From contig OX375876.1 in NCBI GenBank assembly GCA_947359465.1, positions 65,478,998-65,542,997 on the forward strand: 64,000 bases of DNA. Reading direction: 5' to 3'. The notes under the pieces were generated by a model that had not been told where the DNA came from, ran no database searches, and worked only from the letters and a program-made list of their open reading frames with translations. Source of the stretch: Metellina segmentata. Lineage: Eukaryota > Arthropoda > Arachnida > Araneae > Tetragnathidae. Below are positions 36,112-46,484 of this stretch, piece by piece; within the stretch, counting starts at the first letter, position 1, and the number at the start of each line of letters is the position of its first letter. The position numbers and the translations under genes were made by a program.

Positions 36112-36695
36112 CAACTAACGTCACACTGGAGCAACACAATGGGCTATTGGAGACTGCTCGTGATTAGTTCTTAGGGGGAAAATCCGAGGACAACACCTGA
36201 GTTGGCACTCATCTCTCCATATTTCCACACCAAATCTACGTGAGGGCGTTTGAGGTCTCGACAATTGTACACGACGGTCTTTGGTTATATTCGAGTAACG
36301 GATATAAACCTCCGGTTGCTATCCGTTACTCTTCCGCCGACCAACCGGTATAGTGGTTAAGGTGTTAGCCTCTGGATCGGAAGGTTCCTGGTTCGAATCC
36401 GAGTCCGGGCATGGATGTTTGTAAACGTATGGTGTAGAGGCGGCTGATGCACCTTAAATCTGTCGTGGCCGAAAGTCCTTACGTTGGGTTGGCTTGGAAG
36501 TTTGGAGAGTGGGGTGCCAGCTTAGGTGTTGCTTCGTCATCTGACCGTGGTTCAAAATTACGAGTTGTTGTCCTCGAATCTTTCCCTTAAGGGACTGATT
36601 CCGGACCGTCGTCAATAGCCCGTTGTGTTGCTCTAGTACGACGTTAACTAAAATTACCAATTACCGTTACTCTTCCAGCCGGGAATACACGGCCC
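36112..36695 (-). repeat. SINE family A, split by a family C SINE
   Basis: The left part runs from the tail (CACTGGAGCAACACAATGGG) to the head (CCTCCGGTTGCTATCCGTTA). The remainder of the head (CCAGCCGGGAATACACGGCC) continues after 36676. The missing middle is an intact family C SINE at 36336-36663. Confidence 0.92.
36336..36663 (+). repeat. SINE family C, full length, nested in SINE A with 13-bp duplication
   Basis: The head is GCCGACCAACCGGTATAGTG, then GGTTCCTGGTTCGAATCCGA (B box). GGCATGGATGTTTGTAAACG and GTGTAGAGGCGGCTGATGCA lead into the body and tail shared with family A (CTGACCGTGGTTCAAAATTA, GGGACTGATTCCGGACCGTC, GTTGTGTTGCTCTAGTACGA), ending ACTAAAATTACCAATTA. CCGTTACTCTTCC flanks it exactly (36323-36335 and 36664-36676). 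Confidence 0.96.
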
Positions 36696-37718
36696 TATAA
36701 AAAGCAGATACAACGAATTCTTTAAAGGATGAGTTAACTTTAAAATTAGCCCTGGTGGTTGTTTCGTCTAGGTATCTCGTCTCTAGAAAGAAACTGACCA
36801 GATCTTGATCTCACCGTCTTAAAAAATCGGCAGTATCATTATGCCTAGATGTCTCGTCACGCATTATCAAAATTTATCAAAACTTGAAGGACGAGACATT
36901 TTGTGGAAACTTTTTGGAAGGTCAATAAATAATTTTCAATTTTTTAAATGATTAAGTTTATAGTAGTTAGATATATTAAAAAAAAATTAAGTTTACTTTT
37001 AAGCATAGGTTATTGAAGTTTCCGTAATGCATCCATATTTGATTGCAACTAAATCAGTGCGGTCTTTCAACTAAAAAATTCCCACACCTGGGATAGAGGG
37101 TCATGAAGTACTTCAACACGAGAAATTGAATGGACTATAATAAATATGAGGTACCACACGCAATTTGATTTGAGAGAATTTATTCATTAACATAGATATG
37201 TATGTTCGCGCGGGTGTTTTTGTTACTCGATGGATTGGCCCGTCACTTGGCCCACGATCATTTGATTTATGATGCATCAGTTTCTTCCTCTGAGGATACA
37301 TTATTGTTGGCGGTCGCAACTTGAGCATCTTCTGTGCAACTAACTGAAAGCGTACAGCAATTGTTAAAATCTGTAAAATTTGTGCTGGTAAAAAAGTTGT
37401 TACAAAATTTCTGTTTCTTACTTATACTGGAATTTGTGAAGCCAATTTTTTATCTATTTATTTTGCCTACATAAAGCTTTTCATTGCATTCATCCTTTGA
37501 CTTTTTTATTATGAATAATCCGCAAGACCATAATTTTTAGCTTACATAAATTTCCTTCAACCGTTGGCCTGTGACATGTATTGTTATTGTTGTTTGGGCT
37601 CCTTTCTAACGCACCATAGAACTTTGAAAGACTGTTTAAAAGTGTTAAGTACGTGCGCTGAAGTGGAAGGACGTGTGTTAAGTTACCTTCACATATTCGG
37701 AATAATCATCACCATCGG
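36696..37718. other. AT-rich stretch with a small less AT-rich patch
   Basis: The patch at 37140-37330 carries a 71-codon minus frame without recognised motifs. No repeat match was seen. Confidence 0.35.
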
Positions 37719-37722
37719 TTAA

Positions 37723-37999
37723 TTGGGGCAATCACAGCAAGAGTGGCCTAACTCACCAACATACCCAATAGAGATAAATGCGATTTTCTTGGCACTTTTG
37801 TTTCATAGGTTTTTATTTATCCATGATATTATTTGAGATTCTGAAAATTTGTTATTTAGCGCTCAGTAATAAGTTATTTTGTAATTTTAGAAGATTTGAG
37901 CCTGTACATTAAAAAAAAAGGTCTTAATAAAAAGTAATAAAATTTTTTTTGTTTTGTTTTTGTTTTTGGTTAAGGTCACTCTTGCTCTGATAGCCTTAA
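37723..37999. mobile_element. MITE with TTAA target, 277 bp
   Basis: TTAA flanks both sides (37719-37722, 38000-38003). The left end TTGGGGCAATCACAGCAAGA (then GTGGCCTAAC) is matched by the reverse complement of the right end, TTAAGGCTATCAGAGCAAGA (then GTGACCTTAAC). A TTAA target is typical of piggyBac-type elements. The GGGGCAATCAC wording also resembles the right TIR of the pogo-like element at 1913-3124, for which a TA target would be expected. The superfamily is therefore open. Confidence 0.75.
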
Positions 38000-38003
38000 T
38001 TAA

Positions 38004-38460
38004 CATTTAATATGCGGTTCTGTAGTTAGACGAAAACAAATTTCACTTCACAAGCAGCAGCAATAATTTAAAGTCGAAACACTTCAAAATTTCATAAATG
38101 GAATCAAATGAGTTTATCTGCATGACCCGTTAACATGATGTAGAAAATAATGCAAACTTCCTAGTTGCTTAAAAATAAACAACATCAAAATAATTTTTTA
38201 AAAGACTAGTTAGCACAAGCGCAGTCAATGTTGAGCAATAGAAAAAGAAGGATTACATTTGATCAATTGTTTTCTACAACTACAAGGTGTTTAAAAACTT
38301 TCTGTACTAAGCTGTTTTCTTTGGATGAATACAAAGGAAGCTGTTTAAACACATTTGGGTTCTCAGAAGCTAAAATGTGGCATTTATGTGCGTTTACCAT
38401 TCAGATTAAAATGTGCATCACCAATTATTTCCCAAGATATTCATCTTCAACTTCTTCACT
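38004..38460. other. AT-rich spacer
   Basis: It holds the start of a 105-codon frame (38228-38545) that runs into the neighbouring MITE. No motif is recognised, so it is not called as a gene. Confidence 0.35.
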
Positions 38461-38468
38461 AGTTAGAC

Positions 38469-38818
38469 CAGCGCTTCTCAAAAAGTGTGCCCCGGCACAC
38501 TGCGGAACCCGGTGCCTAGGTGCACCCTATGTAATCTCAGATTAGATATGCATGATTACATAGGGTGCGGTTGCGTAATTATAATTGCGAATTTAGACTG
38601 AAAACAATTAAACTTAACATTTATTAAATCTTAACAAATTAAATACATTAACAAAGTATAATCTATCAGCGCGCTAACAGAGGTGGTTACAAAACTACGA
38701 GACTGAAATTGAAATCTCAAGAACAGCTTGAGGTATTTAAAGCGTGAACGCATGACGCAGCATGCGCATTTTTAGGACTTCAAGTGTGCTACGACTTTAA
38801 AAAGTTTGAAAACCACTG
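38469..38818. mobile_element. hAT-type MITE, 350 bp, 8-bp target duplication
   Basis: The ends are CAGCGCTTCTCAAA and, on the other strand, CAGTGGTTTTCAAA (11 of 14 identical). The flanks AGTTAGAC (38461-38468) and AGTTAAAC (38819-38826) match at 7 of 8 positions. An internal imperfect palindrome lies near 38520-38570 (TGCACCCTATGTAATC and its complement GATTACATAGGGTGCGG). Non-coding. Confidence 0.85.
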
Positions 38819-38839
38819 AGTTAAACCTCAGATTAAAAA

Positions 38840-39148
38840 GGGCCGCGGTAACCCGGTTCTAAGAGTAACGGATTAACAATCGTAAGGTTGCGAGTTCAAA
38901 ACTAGATTCAATCAAATAGTGAGGTGTTCTGCACGTTATATCTGTGGTGACTTCAAATACCCTCGCGTTGGCGTGGTGGGGAAATATGGAGATTGGAGAG
39001 CCATCTAGAGAGTCCTGTCCTCGTCATCTGACCGTGGTTCAAAATTATATGGTGTTGTCCTTGGATTTTACCCTTGGGGAGTAATCCCGGACAGTCGCCA
39101 ATAGCCCTATGTGCTGCTCCAGTGCGACGTTAATTAATTACTATTACC
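38840..39148 (+). repeat. SINE family A, near full length
   Basis: The head GGGCCGCGGTAACCCGGTTC and GGTTGCGAGTTCAAAACTAG are followed by CACGTTATATCTGTGGTGAC, CTGACCGTGGTTCAAAATTA, TTGTCCTTGGATTTTACCCT, GGACAGTCGCCAATAGCCCT and TGCGACGTTAATTAATTA. It lies 13 bp beyond the right target duplication of the neighbouring hAT MITE. Confidence 0.88.
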
Positions 39149-40900
39149 ACAGAAACAATCCGGGCTAGCTTTTATACACTGTTATGCTTGGTTTATTTTC
39201 GTGGAATGATTTCAAGGAGATGAGAAGTGAAAGTCCACACCCAGAAGGGTTAAGGTTATTAAAAAAATAAGATTCCCTAAACATTTACTAGATATTTTAC
39301 CTTTCGTGCTTTTACTATCTAATATGCAGATATTACTGGGACAAGTGAGTAATTTAAAAACCATTGTTCTCTTTAGTGAATTTGGAAAATTTAAAAGAGG
39401 TTTGGCTGTGTTTTTTATAGCGCAAGAACCATATTTGACCATGCGCTATAACTAAGACGAGGGAAATTTTTGTCGTCTTTCCTGAAATTAATAAACCACG
39501 ATAAAAAATTATATTCATTCGTTATTTGTGTACCTTGATGTAGTTTCATTTAGATGATCGACTAAAACAGGTGTAGCTTATTTATAACGTTTCTTTGTTC
39601 AAAAATTAATTTCATGCAGTATTTAGAATGTATCCGGATTTAAATACTGTAAAGTTATTGTTTATTTTACTTTTTTCAAAAATTATAGTGTTTAAATTGT
39701 TTATAGCATTTCTAACTTCGTAAGAGCTTTTTAAATTAAAGAGAAAACCCTGTCTTCTTAGCTACTGCAGAAAATAAAACGTATCTGATTTCATTAAATC
39801 TCTGCCTTTCTTTCTATCAGTCTTTGAAAGACGACTGTTGATATAAGATTATTTTGAGGAATTTCAATCACATGTACACCAATATTTCCGTTTTATGTGT
39901 TGAAAAAAATGACACACATTTTCTTAGTTCAAAAGTGATATGTAGAGGGCAGCACCAAAACTCTTAAGACGATTCTTTTATTTCATTGACATTGTTACAA
40001 TTTTTTTTTAAAATAGAAGCTTCAGAGAGAAAAGGGTGGAATTTTTAAAAATAAATTTGGTTAAACTTAGCATAACGTTCGATTGAAAGTTATGCTAAGT
40101 TCCTCCGATTTCCTCAATATAGTCATAACCCTTTTATATGCCCGTATCAAATGTGTTCACTGAATAAGAACACTAAAAACGAACAAGTAATCAATGAAAA
40201 TATTCGATCTTATCTTTCGATGAAAAAAATATGTAAGAAGGCGATGCATCTGAAAATACATTACATGTTTTTTCATACTTCTAATAACCAACAATAGATG
40301 GCAGCAGCAATGTAATGATGGAACTTCCTGTTGCAAAGATTTCAGAACAATTTTTAAATCTATCTCTAAATTATACTTTGTTGTTTAATGCATTTTTATT
40401 ACAATATATTTTATTCCATTTCTTACATGTTTTAAATTTTCAACCCAAATACCTTGCTTCAGAAATAGAAAAGTAAAATTTATTCCTAATTTCGCTGAAA
40501 TAAGACAATATTTAATGTGTGGCAATGAGTAGTTTTATACTTAAAATTTATTTTTCAAGAAATTATGTATTATTTTTGTTTTAAATTTTTTTTTTTTTTT
40601 TGATATTTTTAAATAGATAATTATAAATTTCTGCTGCAAAAAAAAAAAAAGATATAAAGTATCAATTTGACGAATGAAATGTTTATTCCACTTTAGAGAT
40701 TTTCTTAATCATACGAAATATAATCTTCAGAGTCCTGGTGAAAAATTTCTAAAAACATACAATTTTCTGGTTTTAATAACTGAATAGCAATCAATAACTT
40801 AAAATTGAAACTCAGTATTTTTCGCAATATTACTACTTTAAAGTTTGAAAACTAGAATACTTTCATTTTACAGATCACAGTAGTAAAAGGTAAAAAAGTT
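39149..40900. other. AT-rich stretch with one hairpin
   Basis: A 13-bp perfect stem with a 12-nt loop (AACTTAGCATAAC / GTTATGCTAAGTT) lies at 40064-40101. Poly-T and poly-A runs are near 40590 and 40640. No gene was recognised; the 76-codon minus frame at 39442-39212 has no known motif. Confidence 0.4.
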
Positions 40901-40901
40901 C

Positions 40902-41097
40902 ACAGTCATATGACGAGGCAGCATCTGAGCTGGCACCCCTTCTCCAAGCTTCCATACCAACCCGACTTTCGGCCACGACAGATTTAAACGGCCTCTACAT
41001 CATACGCTCACGAACATCCATGCTCTGACCCGGGTTCGAACCAGGAACCTTTCAATCTAGAGGCTAACACCTTAACCGCCATACCTGTTGGATGGCT
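40902..41097 (-). repeat. SINE family C, tail-truncated
   Basis: From right to left on the minus strand it has a decayed head (CCAACAGGTATGGCGGTTAA), a B box (GGTTCCTGGTTCGAACCCGG), GAGCATGGATGTTCGTGAGC, GTGTAGAGGC and GTCGTGGCCGAAAGTCG. It ends within the CATCTGACC.TGG segment. The 3' tail shared with family A is absent. Confidence 0.88.
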
Positions 41098-41129
41098 AGT
41101 TCTTAAGTATTATAAATAAATAGTTAACA

Positions 41130-42391
41130 CAGTCCCGGCCTAAGCCATTCGGTGTACCTTTAATCATAACTATTTATAAAAAGTACAGTTAATGCCTCAG
41201 TCACAAAATCAACAGACAAACCGCTAGTAAAAGCTCTATAATTTTAAAGTTACTATCCCCAGAGTAACAAAGAAAATATGAGGGTAAGAGTTCTCATGTA
41301 TATGGGTCAAAAGAAACACCACTCAACAAAAATTGCAATATAATGCATTGCAAAAGGTCAAAAGAATAAAGTGAAGATAATTTTTAGCAACAGTATAATG
41401 ACATTTTTGGTATTAATTTACAAAAAGCGTCTGTAAAAAACACAAACATAAAATTTTGATACTTGAAGTTTAACCACAATCAAAAGGACAGCTGTAAAAA
41501 ATTCAATTTGTCTTTAATTTATTCATCTCGCTCGTTAAATAAAAACACCGAAATCGAGAATGGGTCTTTACTACAATAGGTGGGTAATCAGCAATTTAAC
41601 AACGAAAATAGCACCAAAGTATTAGAGAGATTCATTATCGAAAAACAAAAGACTGTGTTTGCTTTAGGATTATCCTGGTTAAAGTTACTGATTCGGTTTC
41701 GTTGTTTCAACGCACCAAGCGCAAAGTCAATAACGACAATTTTTCTGAGAAGCTTTCGTTGTTTCACTCATCTGGGAAAAAGTTTAGCGCATAATCTGTG
41801 TCATGAGTTCATGTTTTCGCTTTTACAGACTGTTTAATCGGTTAGAAACTGTTTCGTTCCCGCAATTATGAGTAATGATAGAAGTTTTACTAGTTATATC
41901 TGCTAATTCTACCAAAGCGTATTATTTTGCAGGTTTTTAACTGGATGAATAAGGAAAAGGGGGTGTTTAACATTCACTAAAAGGAAATGTTGAATTTAAT
42001 GCTTAAAACATTATAAATTGAAAGTGTTATTGAATTCATATTTATTATGAATTCATAGTCATTATGAATATGTATTTTTAGCTATTTAAAAAGAACATTA
42101 CTGGTATCGAAGAAATGAAACAAAGCCTAAGAGGATTGAATTCAAGCAACACCAAATTAGGAGAAAGAAGCACTTTCAAAGCGAAGGTTTTATTTCTCTT
42201 GCTTTAAAAGTGAAATTATTTCTTTTTTTAGTAGTTATATTTTCTCTGTTACTGTGGGAATAGTAACTTTAAAAAATAGAGCTTTTACTAGAGGTTTGTT
42301 TTTTGATTTCGTGACTTAAGCACTAACTGTGAATTTTATAAATAGTTATGATTTAAAGTAAGCCTCCACATCTGTATTCCGGGCAAGGTAT
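41130..42391. mobile_element. Foldback element with ~150-bp inverted arms
   Basis: The left arm (about 41133-41280) contains AATCATAACTATTTATAAAA, AGTCACAAAATCAACAGACA, CTAGTAAAAGCTCTATAATT and AAAGTTACTATCCCCAGAGT. The right arm (about 42240-42390), read in reverse complement, gives AATCATAACTATTTATAAAA, AAGTCACGAAATCAAAAAAC, CTAGTAAAAGCTCTATTTTT and AAAGTTACTATTCCCACAGT. Outer ends near CCCGG are less certain and no target duplication was fixed. The ~950-bp centre has an 85-codon plus frame (41580-41837) with no recognised motif. Confidence 0.75.
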
Positions 42392-42740
42392 AAGATGAGT
42401 TGGTGAACTCCTCGTGAATTACAAATGCACATTCTAATTTCACGACAACTAGCTTTCCAAAAATGTAAAACTGTTGCATTTATTTCCTTTTGCGAAATTA
42501 ACGTTAAGGTTTAGCGTTATAAAAACAATAGAAATATTTGTAATTTAAATTAGACTTATATTTAGGTATATGTGTGTATGTACTTTAATTTAATTAACTT
42601 CGCACTGAAGCAACACAAAGTTGTTATCAAATCTTCTAACAGCATGATTATAATCATGGAAACAAAAATCTAGACTAGTTCTATCTTCCGACATGAGCTT
42701 ATACTATGCATTTACATAATTCAGATAATAATAATTATTA

Positions 42741-42810
42741 TTTCACTTAATTCAGACCTTCATCAATGGCTATCAGCTATATAGCTATTGACAGTCTGAA
42801 TTATGTGAAA
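42741..42810 (+). other. 70-nt imperfect hairpin, pre-miRNA-like in shape
   Basis: The left arm ATTTCACTTAATTCAGAC pairs with the right arm, whose reverse complement is ATTTCACATAATTCAGAC. After a small internal bulge, CAATGGCTAT pairs with ATAGCTATTG around a 5-nt loop (42775-42779). Arm length and the short mismatched stem fit a microRNA precursor, but also a tiny MITE remnant. No expression or conservation data are available. Confidence 0.3.
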
Positions 42811-43114
42811 TCTATGAACTTTACAATAGCTTATGGATACCTACAGAAAGCCCAATCTATTCAATTTCTATAGAGATAAAAAGAAGATGGAGGTATAATT
42901 GGAATTTATGTACTAGATAAACTCGAATCAATTGTCAATGTATCACGACATACGTTCATAATGGATCTCTTTTTTTGAAGTCAATTTCAACAGAAATAAA
43001 ATAGTTGATAACTTGGCAAAGAAAGGTACTATTTCAGTTTCATTGCAATTAACTAATTCTCTCACTATGAAGTTTAAATACCAAATACCCTAAAGCAAAC
43101 CAAAAGGGTATTTC
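42811..43114. other. AT-rich spacer
   Basis: No recognised feature. Confidence 0.4.
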
Positions 43115-43265
43115 CCTCTTCTGCGTCAGTAAAATTTTCTTTATGTGTGTCCATTGCTTGAAGTTGCTTGTCTTGTGTTTGGCACAACTTGGCCAAAATG
43201 ACCTTTATACTACAGAACCCAAACACTTGCCCATAGAAGCCTTTTAAACTGGCGAATCTCATAAG
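43115..43265 (+). repeat. SINE family D, headless copy
   Basis: The body stretch TGCGTCAGTAAAATTTTCTT, TGTGTGTCCATTGC, TTGAAGTTGCTTGTCTTGTG and TTTGGCACAACTTGGCC aligns with 46735-46985 (reverse) and with 270-360. The tRNA-like head is not present. Confidence 0.55.
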
Positions 43266-43469
43266 GATAAAGGTGGAGACTCTCCTGGAGGGCTATCTAT
43301 CTGTCTGGAGTGGGGAAAATGTAAAATCATTGAAGGTCAAGGAATTAGTATCCTTGACTACAAACAGACGATTAACATTGTTTCTAATCGTAAAGAAACG
43401 AGATAGAAGCCGTAGAATAAACTGGACTTTACATGTAGTCAGCCTGTGAAAGGGCCTGTGATTCGAAAC

Positions 43470-43700
43470 TGCATCAAGAAACAAAAGGTCCACTTTGTAA
43501 CTGCGCCATTTTTACTTCTCGTTTTCTTCTTCTTTCTTTACCTTTCTTTATTTTCAAATAAAATGACAGGGGAGCCCAACAAATTGCTTGATCATTCTAT
43601 AAGAAAAGAACCGGGGAACATTTGTGTTATGTCAATTAAAGGCATTTTTGTATGAGACCGAGTTATTTTTTCAGTATCGAAATGTAATTCAAATTCATAA
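43470..43700. repeat. Diverged outlying copy of the ~240-bp satellite R2
   Basis: Landmarks of the array at 43936-44652 are recognisable in order: CTTTGTAACTGC, TCTTCTTTCTTTAC, TTTCAAATAAAATGACAGGG, TTATGTCAATTAAAGGCATT and GTAATTCAAATTCATAACCA. It is too diverged to have come from the same amplification. Confidence 0.55.
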
Positions 43701-43935
43701 CCAAATTCTAGTACGAAATATTCACGAACAAGGTAAATACAAATAATATATTAATAAAAGCAATGAAATCGAAACTGTCGAATAACCTGGATGTCTCAAG
43801 TGGGCAGCCCTTCCTGTGGGAGGGCATATGATGCCACATCACATCCTTTAGGCAGTTCACACATGGGTAAAACATCAATTCCGTGACCCTAAATTGGTTG
43901 AATTACACATGCGTATTGACATATTTTCGGCGAAG

Positions 43936-44652
43936 AAAGGAGAATTCATGCACATGTGGTGTTTTTGTCGCTCGTTGCTTCATTCTGAGGCCATTTTGTA
44001 ACTGCACATTTATCTTTCTTCGTTTTGCAATAAAATCTCAGAGAAGTGCCAATCAAATTGGTCAATCCTTTCAAGGGCCCTTCTGATATTATGACAATCA
44101 AAATTTTTTTGTTTGAGCAGAGTACTTTCTTCAGCATCAAAACGTTATTCAAATTCAAAACCAAAACGTAGCCAAAACCAAAAAGGAGAACTCATGCACG
44201 AGTGGTATATTTGTCGCTGGCTGCTCTATTGTGCGGCCATTTTGTAACTGTTCTTTTTTTCTTTCTTTATTTTGTAATAAAATCTCAGAGAAGTGCCAAT
44301 CAAATTGGTCGATCCTTTCAAGGGCCCTTCTGATATAATGTCAATCAAAACATTTTTGTTTGAGCAGAGTACTTTCTTCAGCCCCAAAACGTTCTTCAAA
44401 TTCAAAAAAAAAAAAAAAAGGAGAACTCATGCACAAGTGGTATATTTGTCGCTGGCTGCTCTATTGTGCGGCCATTTTGTAACTGCACTTTTTTCTTTCT
44501 TTATTTTGTTATAAAATCTCAGAGAAGTGCCAATCAAATTGGTCGATCCTTTCTAGGGCCCTTCTGATATTATGTCAATAAAAACATTTTTGTTTAAGCA
44601 GAGTACTTTCTTCAGCCCCAAAACGTTCTTCAAATTCAAAATCAAAACATAC
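43936..44652. repeat. Satellite R2, three units of 235-246 bp
   Basis: Units begin at 43936, 44182 and 44417 with AAAGGAGAA(T/C)TCATGCAC. Each continues GTAACTG...CTTTCTT, AAAATCTCAGAGAAGTGCCA, ATCAAATTGGTC and AAGGGCCCTTCTGATAT (or TAGGGCCCTTCTGATAT), and ends GCATCAAAACG or CCCCAAAACG. Units 2 and 3 are nearly identical, unit 1 less so, consistent with recent unequal exchange. Confidence 0.93.
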
Positions 44653-45305
44653 TCAGATTATTTTATTCGTTCCACTTTAAAATAAATTAACACATCTTCA
44701 CCCTTTGCGTAAGCGAGTGGTTCCACTTTCGTGCCTGAACCAAAGCACGCAAGGGATATCTAAATGCCACCACATAATTAATATACCACATCCGACTTCC
44801 CAATCCGGACAGGCAGGTGATATGCACGGGGTGAGCATTTTTTATTTCTGGTATACGAGTACGAAGGAGGAAAAGATCGGGAATTTCGCTAATCACTTCT
44901 GCTTCGATTCTCACCACAGGTTTCGAGGAAGTCCTGATTAGCAACGGTCCAAGAATAGCTGTCACGCGACTCCGCTGAGAGATGATCACCTAAATTCGGA
45001 TTTCACAATGCTGGATTATTACGTTGGTTAAATGGATTAGGTAAGAGATGAGGTGCTGGGATTTTTTTAATGAATCGAGACATTCGGCACGAAAGAGACG
45101 TGTTGTTGGTCCATGCTGTCATTAAGAAATAATTTGTTGAGCATTGAACCCTGTGTTGTGTTCATGGTGATTGGAAAGTACAGCTTGAAAGTCTATTCAA
45201 GTGATGTTGGCTTTAAGGCATTTGGATATGTATTCTGCTTGAACAATTGAGAGAACTTGACTGAAAGTGAAGTCGTTATTTTAATTAACATATATATTTG
45301 TTGTC
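44653..45305. other. Less AT-rich islet, no recognised gene
   Basis: The part at 44690-45000 is clearly GC-richer and is open on both strands (78 codons plus, 100 codons minus). I recognise no motif in either frame. It could be a conserved regulatory element or an old exon. Confidence 0.3.
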
Positions 45306-45447
45306 GGATTAGATGTAGAGTGAAGTACCTAGATATAAAGTGGGTTTCTAGGAGCAAATAACAGTTTTGAGTGGTGTATCTGGATATAGAGTCAAACACC
45401 TAGGTGTAGATTGTGTTTCAAGAAGCAAATATAGTATAGAGTGATCG

Positions 45448-45714
45448 ACATATCGCACTCCGGCAAGAAAAGTGACACAAGTCAAAAAATAAAAATTTTG
45501 ATGTTATGTCATTGAAAAATATGTATGAGGTGCCAAAGCGTGTTATATTACTATTCTATAGAATATAATAGAAGTTACCACCATAAATACTTACCTAAAA
45601 TTTAAAAGAAGCTTATACTATTTTAATATCAGTTTTAAAGTATCGTTTAAGTTGATGTTTCTCAAATTCTGCAATTTTGAGTTGCGCCACTTTTCTTGTC
45701 GGAGTACGATATGT
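45448..45714. mobile_element. TIR MITE inside the minisatellite
   Basis: The left end ACATATCGCACTCCGGCAAG with AAAAGTG is complementary to the right end; the reverse complement there is ACATATCGTACTCCGACAAG with AAAAGTGG. About 25 of 27 positions match. No unambiguous target duplication can be set because the flanks are themselves repeats. No coding; superfamily unknown. Confidence 0.75.
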
Positions 45715-45970
45715 ATAGAGTGAAGTATCTTAGTATATAAGAAAAAAAAGTGCCAAAGCGTGTTATATTACTATTCTATAGAATATAATAGAAGTTACCA
45801 CCATAAATACTTACCTAAAATTTAAAAGAAGCTTATACTATTTTAATATCAGTTTTAAAGTATCGTTTAAGTTGATGTTTCTCAAATTCTGCAATTTTGA
45901 GTTGCGCCACTTTTCTTGTTGGAGTACGATATGTATAGAGTGAAGTATCTTAGTATATAAGAAAAGTGGG
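45531..45970. repeat. Near-identical 220-bp tandem duplication
   Basis: TGCCAAAGCGTGTTATATTA starts at 45531 and 45751. The two blocks are almost base-for-base identical through TTGTAGTT-free sequence to TCTTAGTATATAAGAAAA. One clear difference is CGGAGTACG versus TGGAGTACG. The block takes in the right part of the MITE and some minisatellite, so it formed after the insertion. Confidence 0.95.
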
Positions 45971-46250
45971 TTTCTAGGAAAATACAGTATAGAGTGGTAA
46001 ACCAAATTATTGAGTGAAACACCTGGGGATAAAATGGGTTTTTTAAAGCAAACTGGGATTTTCACTATATAGGGGTATGCCTAGGTATAAAATGGGTTTC
46101 AAGAAGCAAATACAGAATACAGTGACATACCTAGGTAAAGAGAAGTACCTAGAGCATTAAAAGTGTTTCAAGAAGCAAATATAGTATGAGTGGTAGACCT
46201 AGGTATACAGTGAAGCACCCAGGTATAAAGTGGGTTTTTAGTACCAAATA

Positions 46251-46484
46251 CAGTAAAGCATTGATTATCCGATCTCCGATTAATCGAGTGTCCGCGTTAT
46301 CCGATTAAAATTTGATACTGGGTTCCTTCCTTTCTATATCTTTTAGTAGCAGTTGTAGTAACATATACAATACATTTTTTCTGTATTTATTGTGAAGTAT
46401 TATACAAGTTTCTGGTTATACGATTTGGAATTACATCGAATAAACAAGGTTTACACATTAAATAAGGTAATCAAGGTTTTACTG
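46251..46484. mobile_element. Pogo/Tigger-type MITE, 234 bp, TA target
   Basis: The ends are CAGTAAAGCATTGATTATCC and, on the other strand, CAGTAAAACCTTGATTACCT, flanked by TA (46249-46250 and 46485-46486). CAGT ends, the 'gattatccga' wording and TA flanks are characteristic of pogo/Tigger families. It abuts the right end of the minisatellite. Confidence 0.88.

Larger units (their letters stand above)
45306..46250. repeat. Degenerate minisatellite, ~60-72-bp units, invaded by a MITE
   Basis: The recurring wording is 'tagagtgaagtacctagg', 'tataaagtgggttt' and 'caagaagcaaata'. AGTGGGTTT-type landmarks lie near 45339, 45409, 45964, 46028, 46087, 46158 and 46226. The interval between 45448 and 45970 is occupied by a TIR element and a duplication of its right half. 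Units differ widely, so the array is old. Confidence 0.75.

Noticed and set aside
36336..36410. Apparent tRNA gene with A and B boxes
   Set aside because: The same head recurs at 23.6, 28.2, 41.1 and 63.7 kb, always fused to SINE bodies, and the cloverleaf is degenerate. It is a SINE head, not a functional tRNA.
44417..44652. Possible LTR because of near-identical direct copies
   Set aside because: Three head-to-tail copies without TG...CA ends, primer-binding site or target duplication; it is a tandem satellite.
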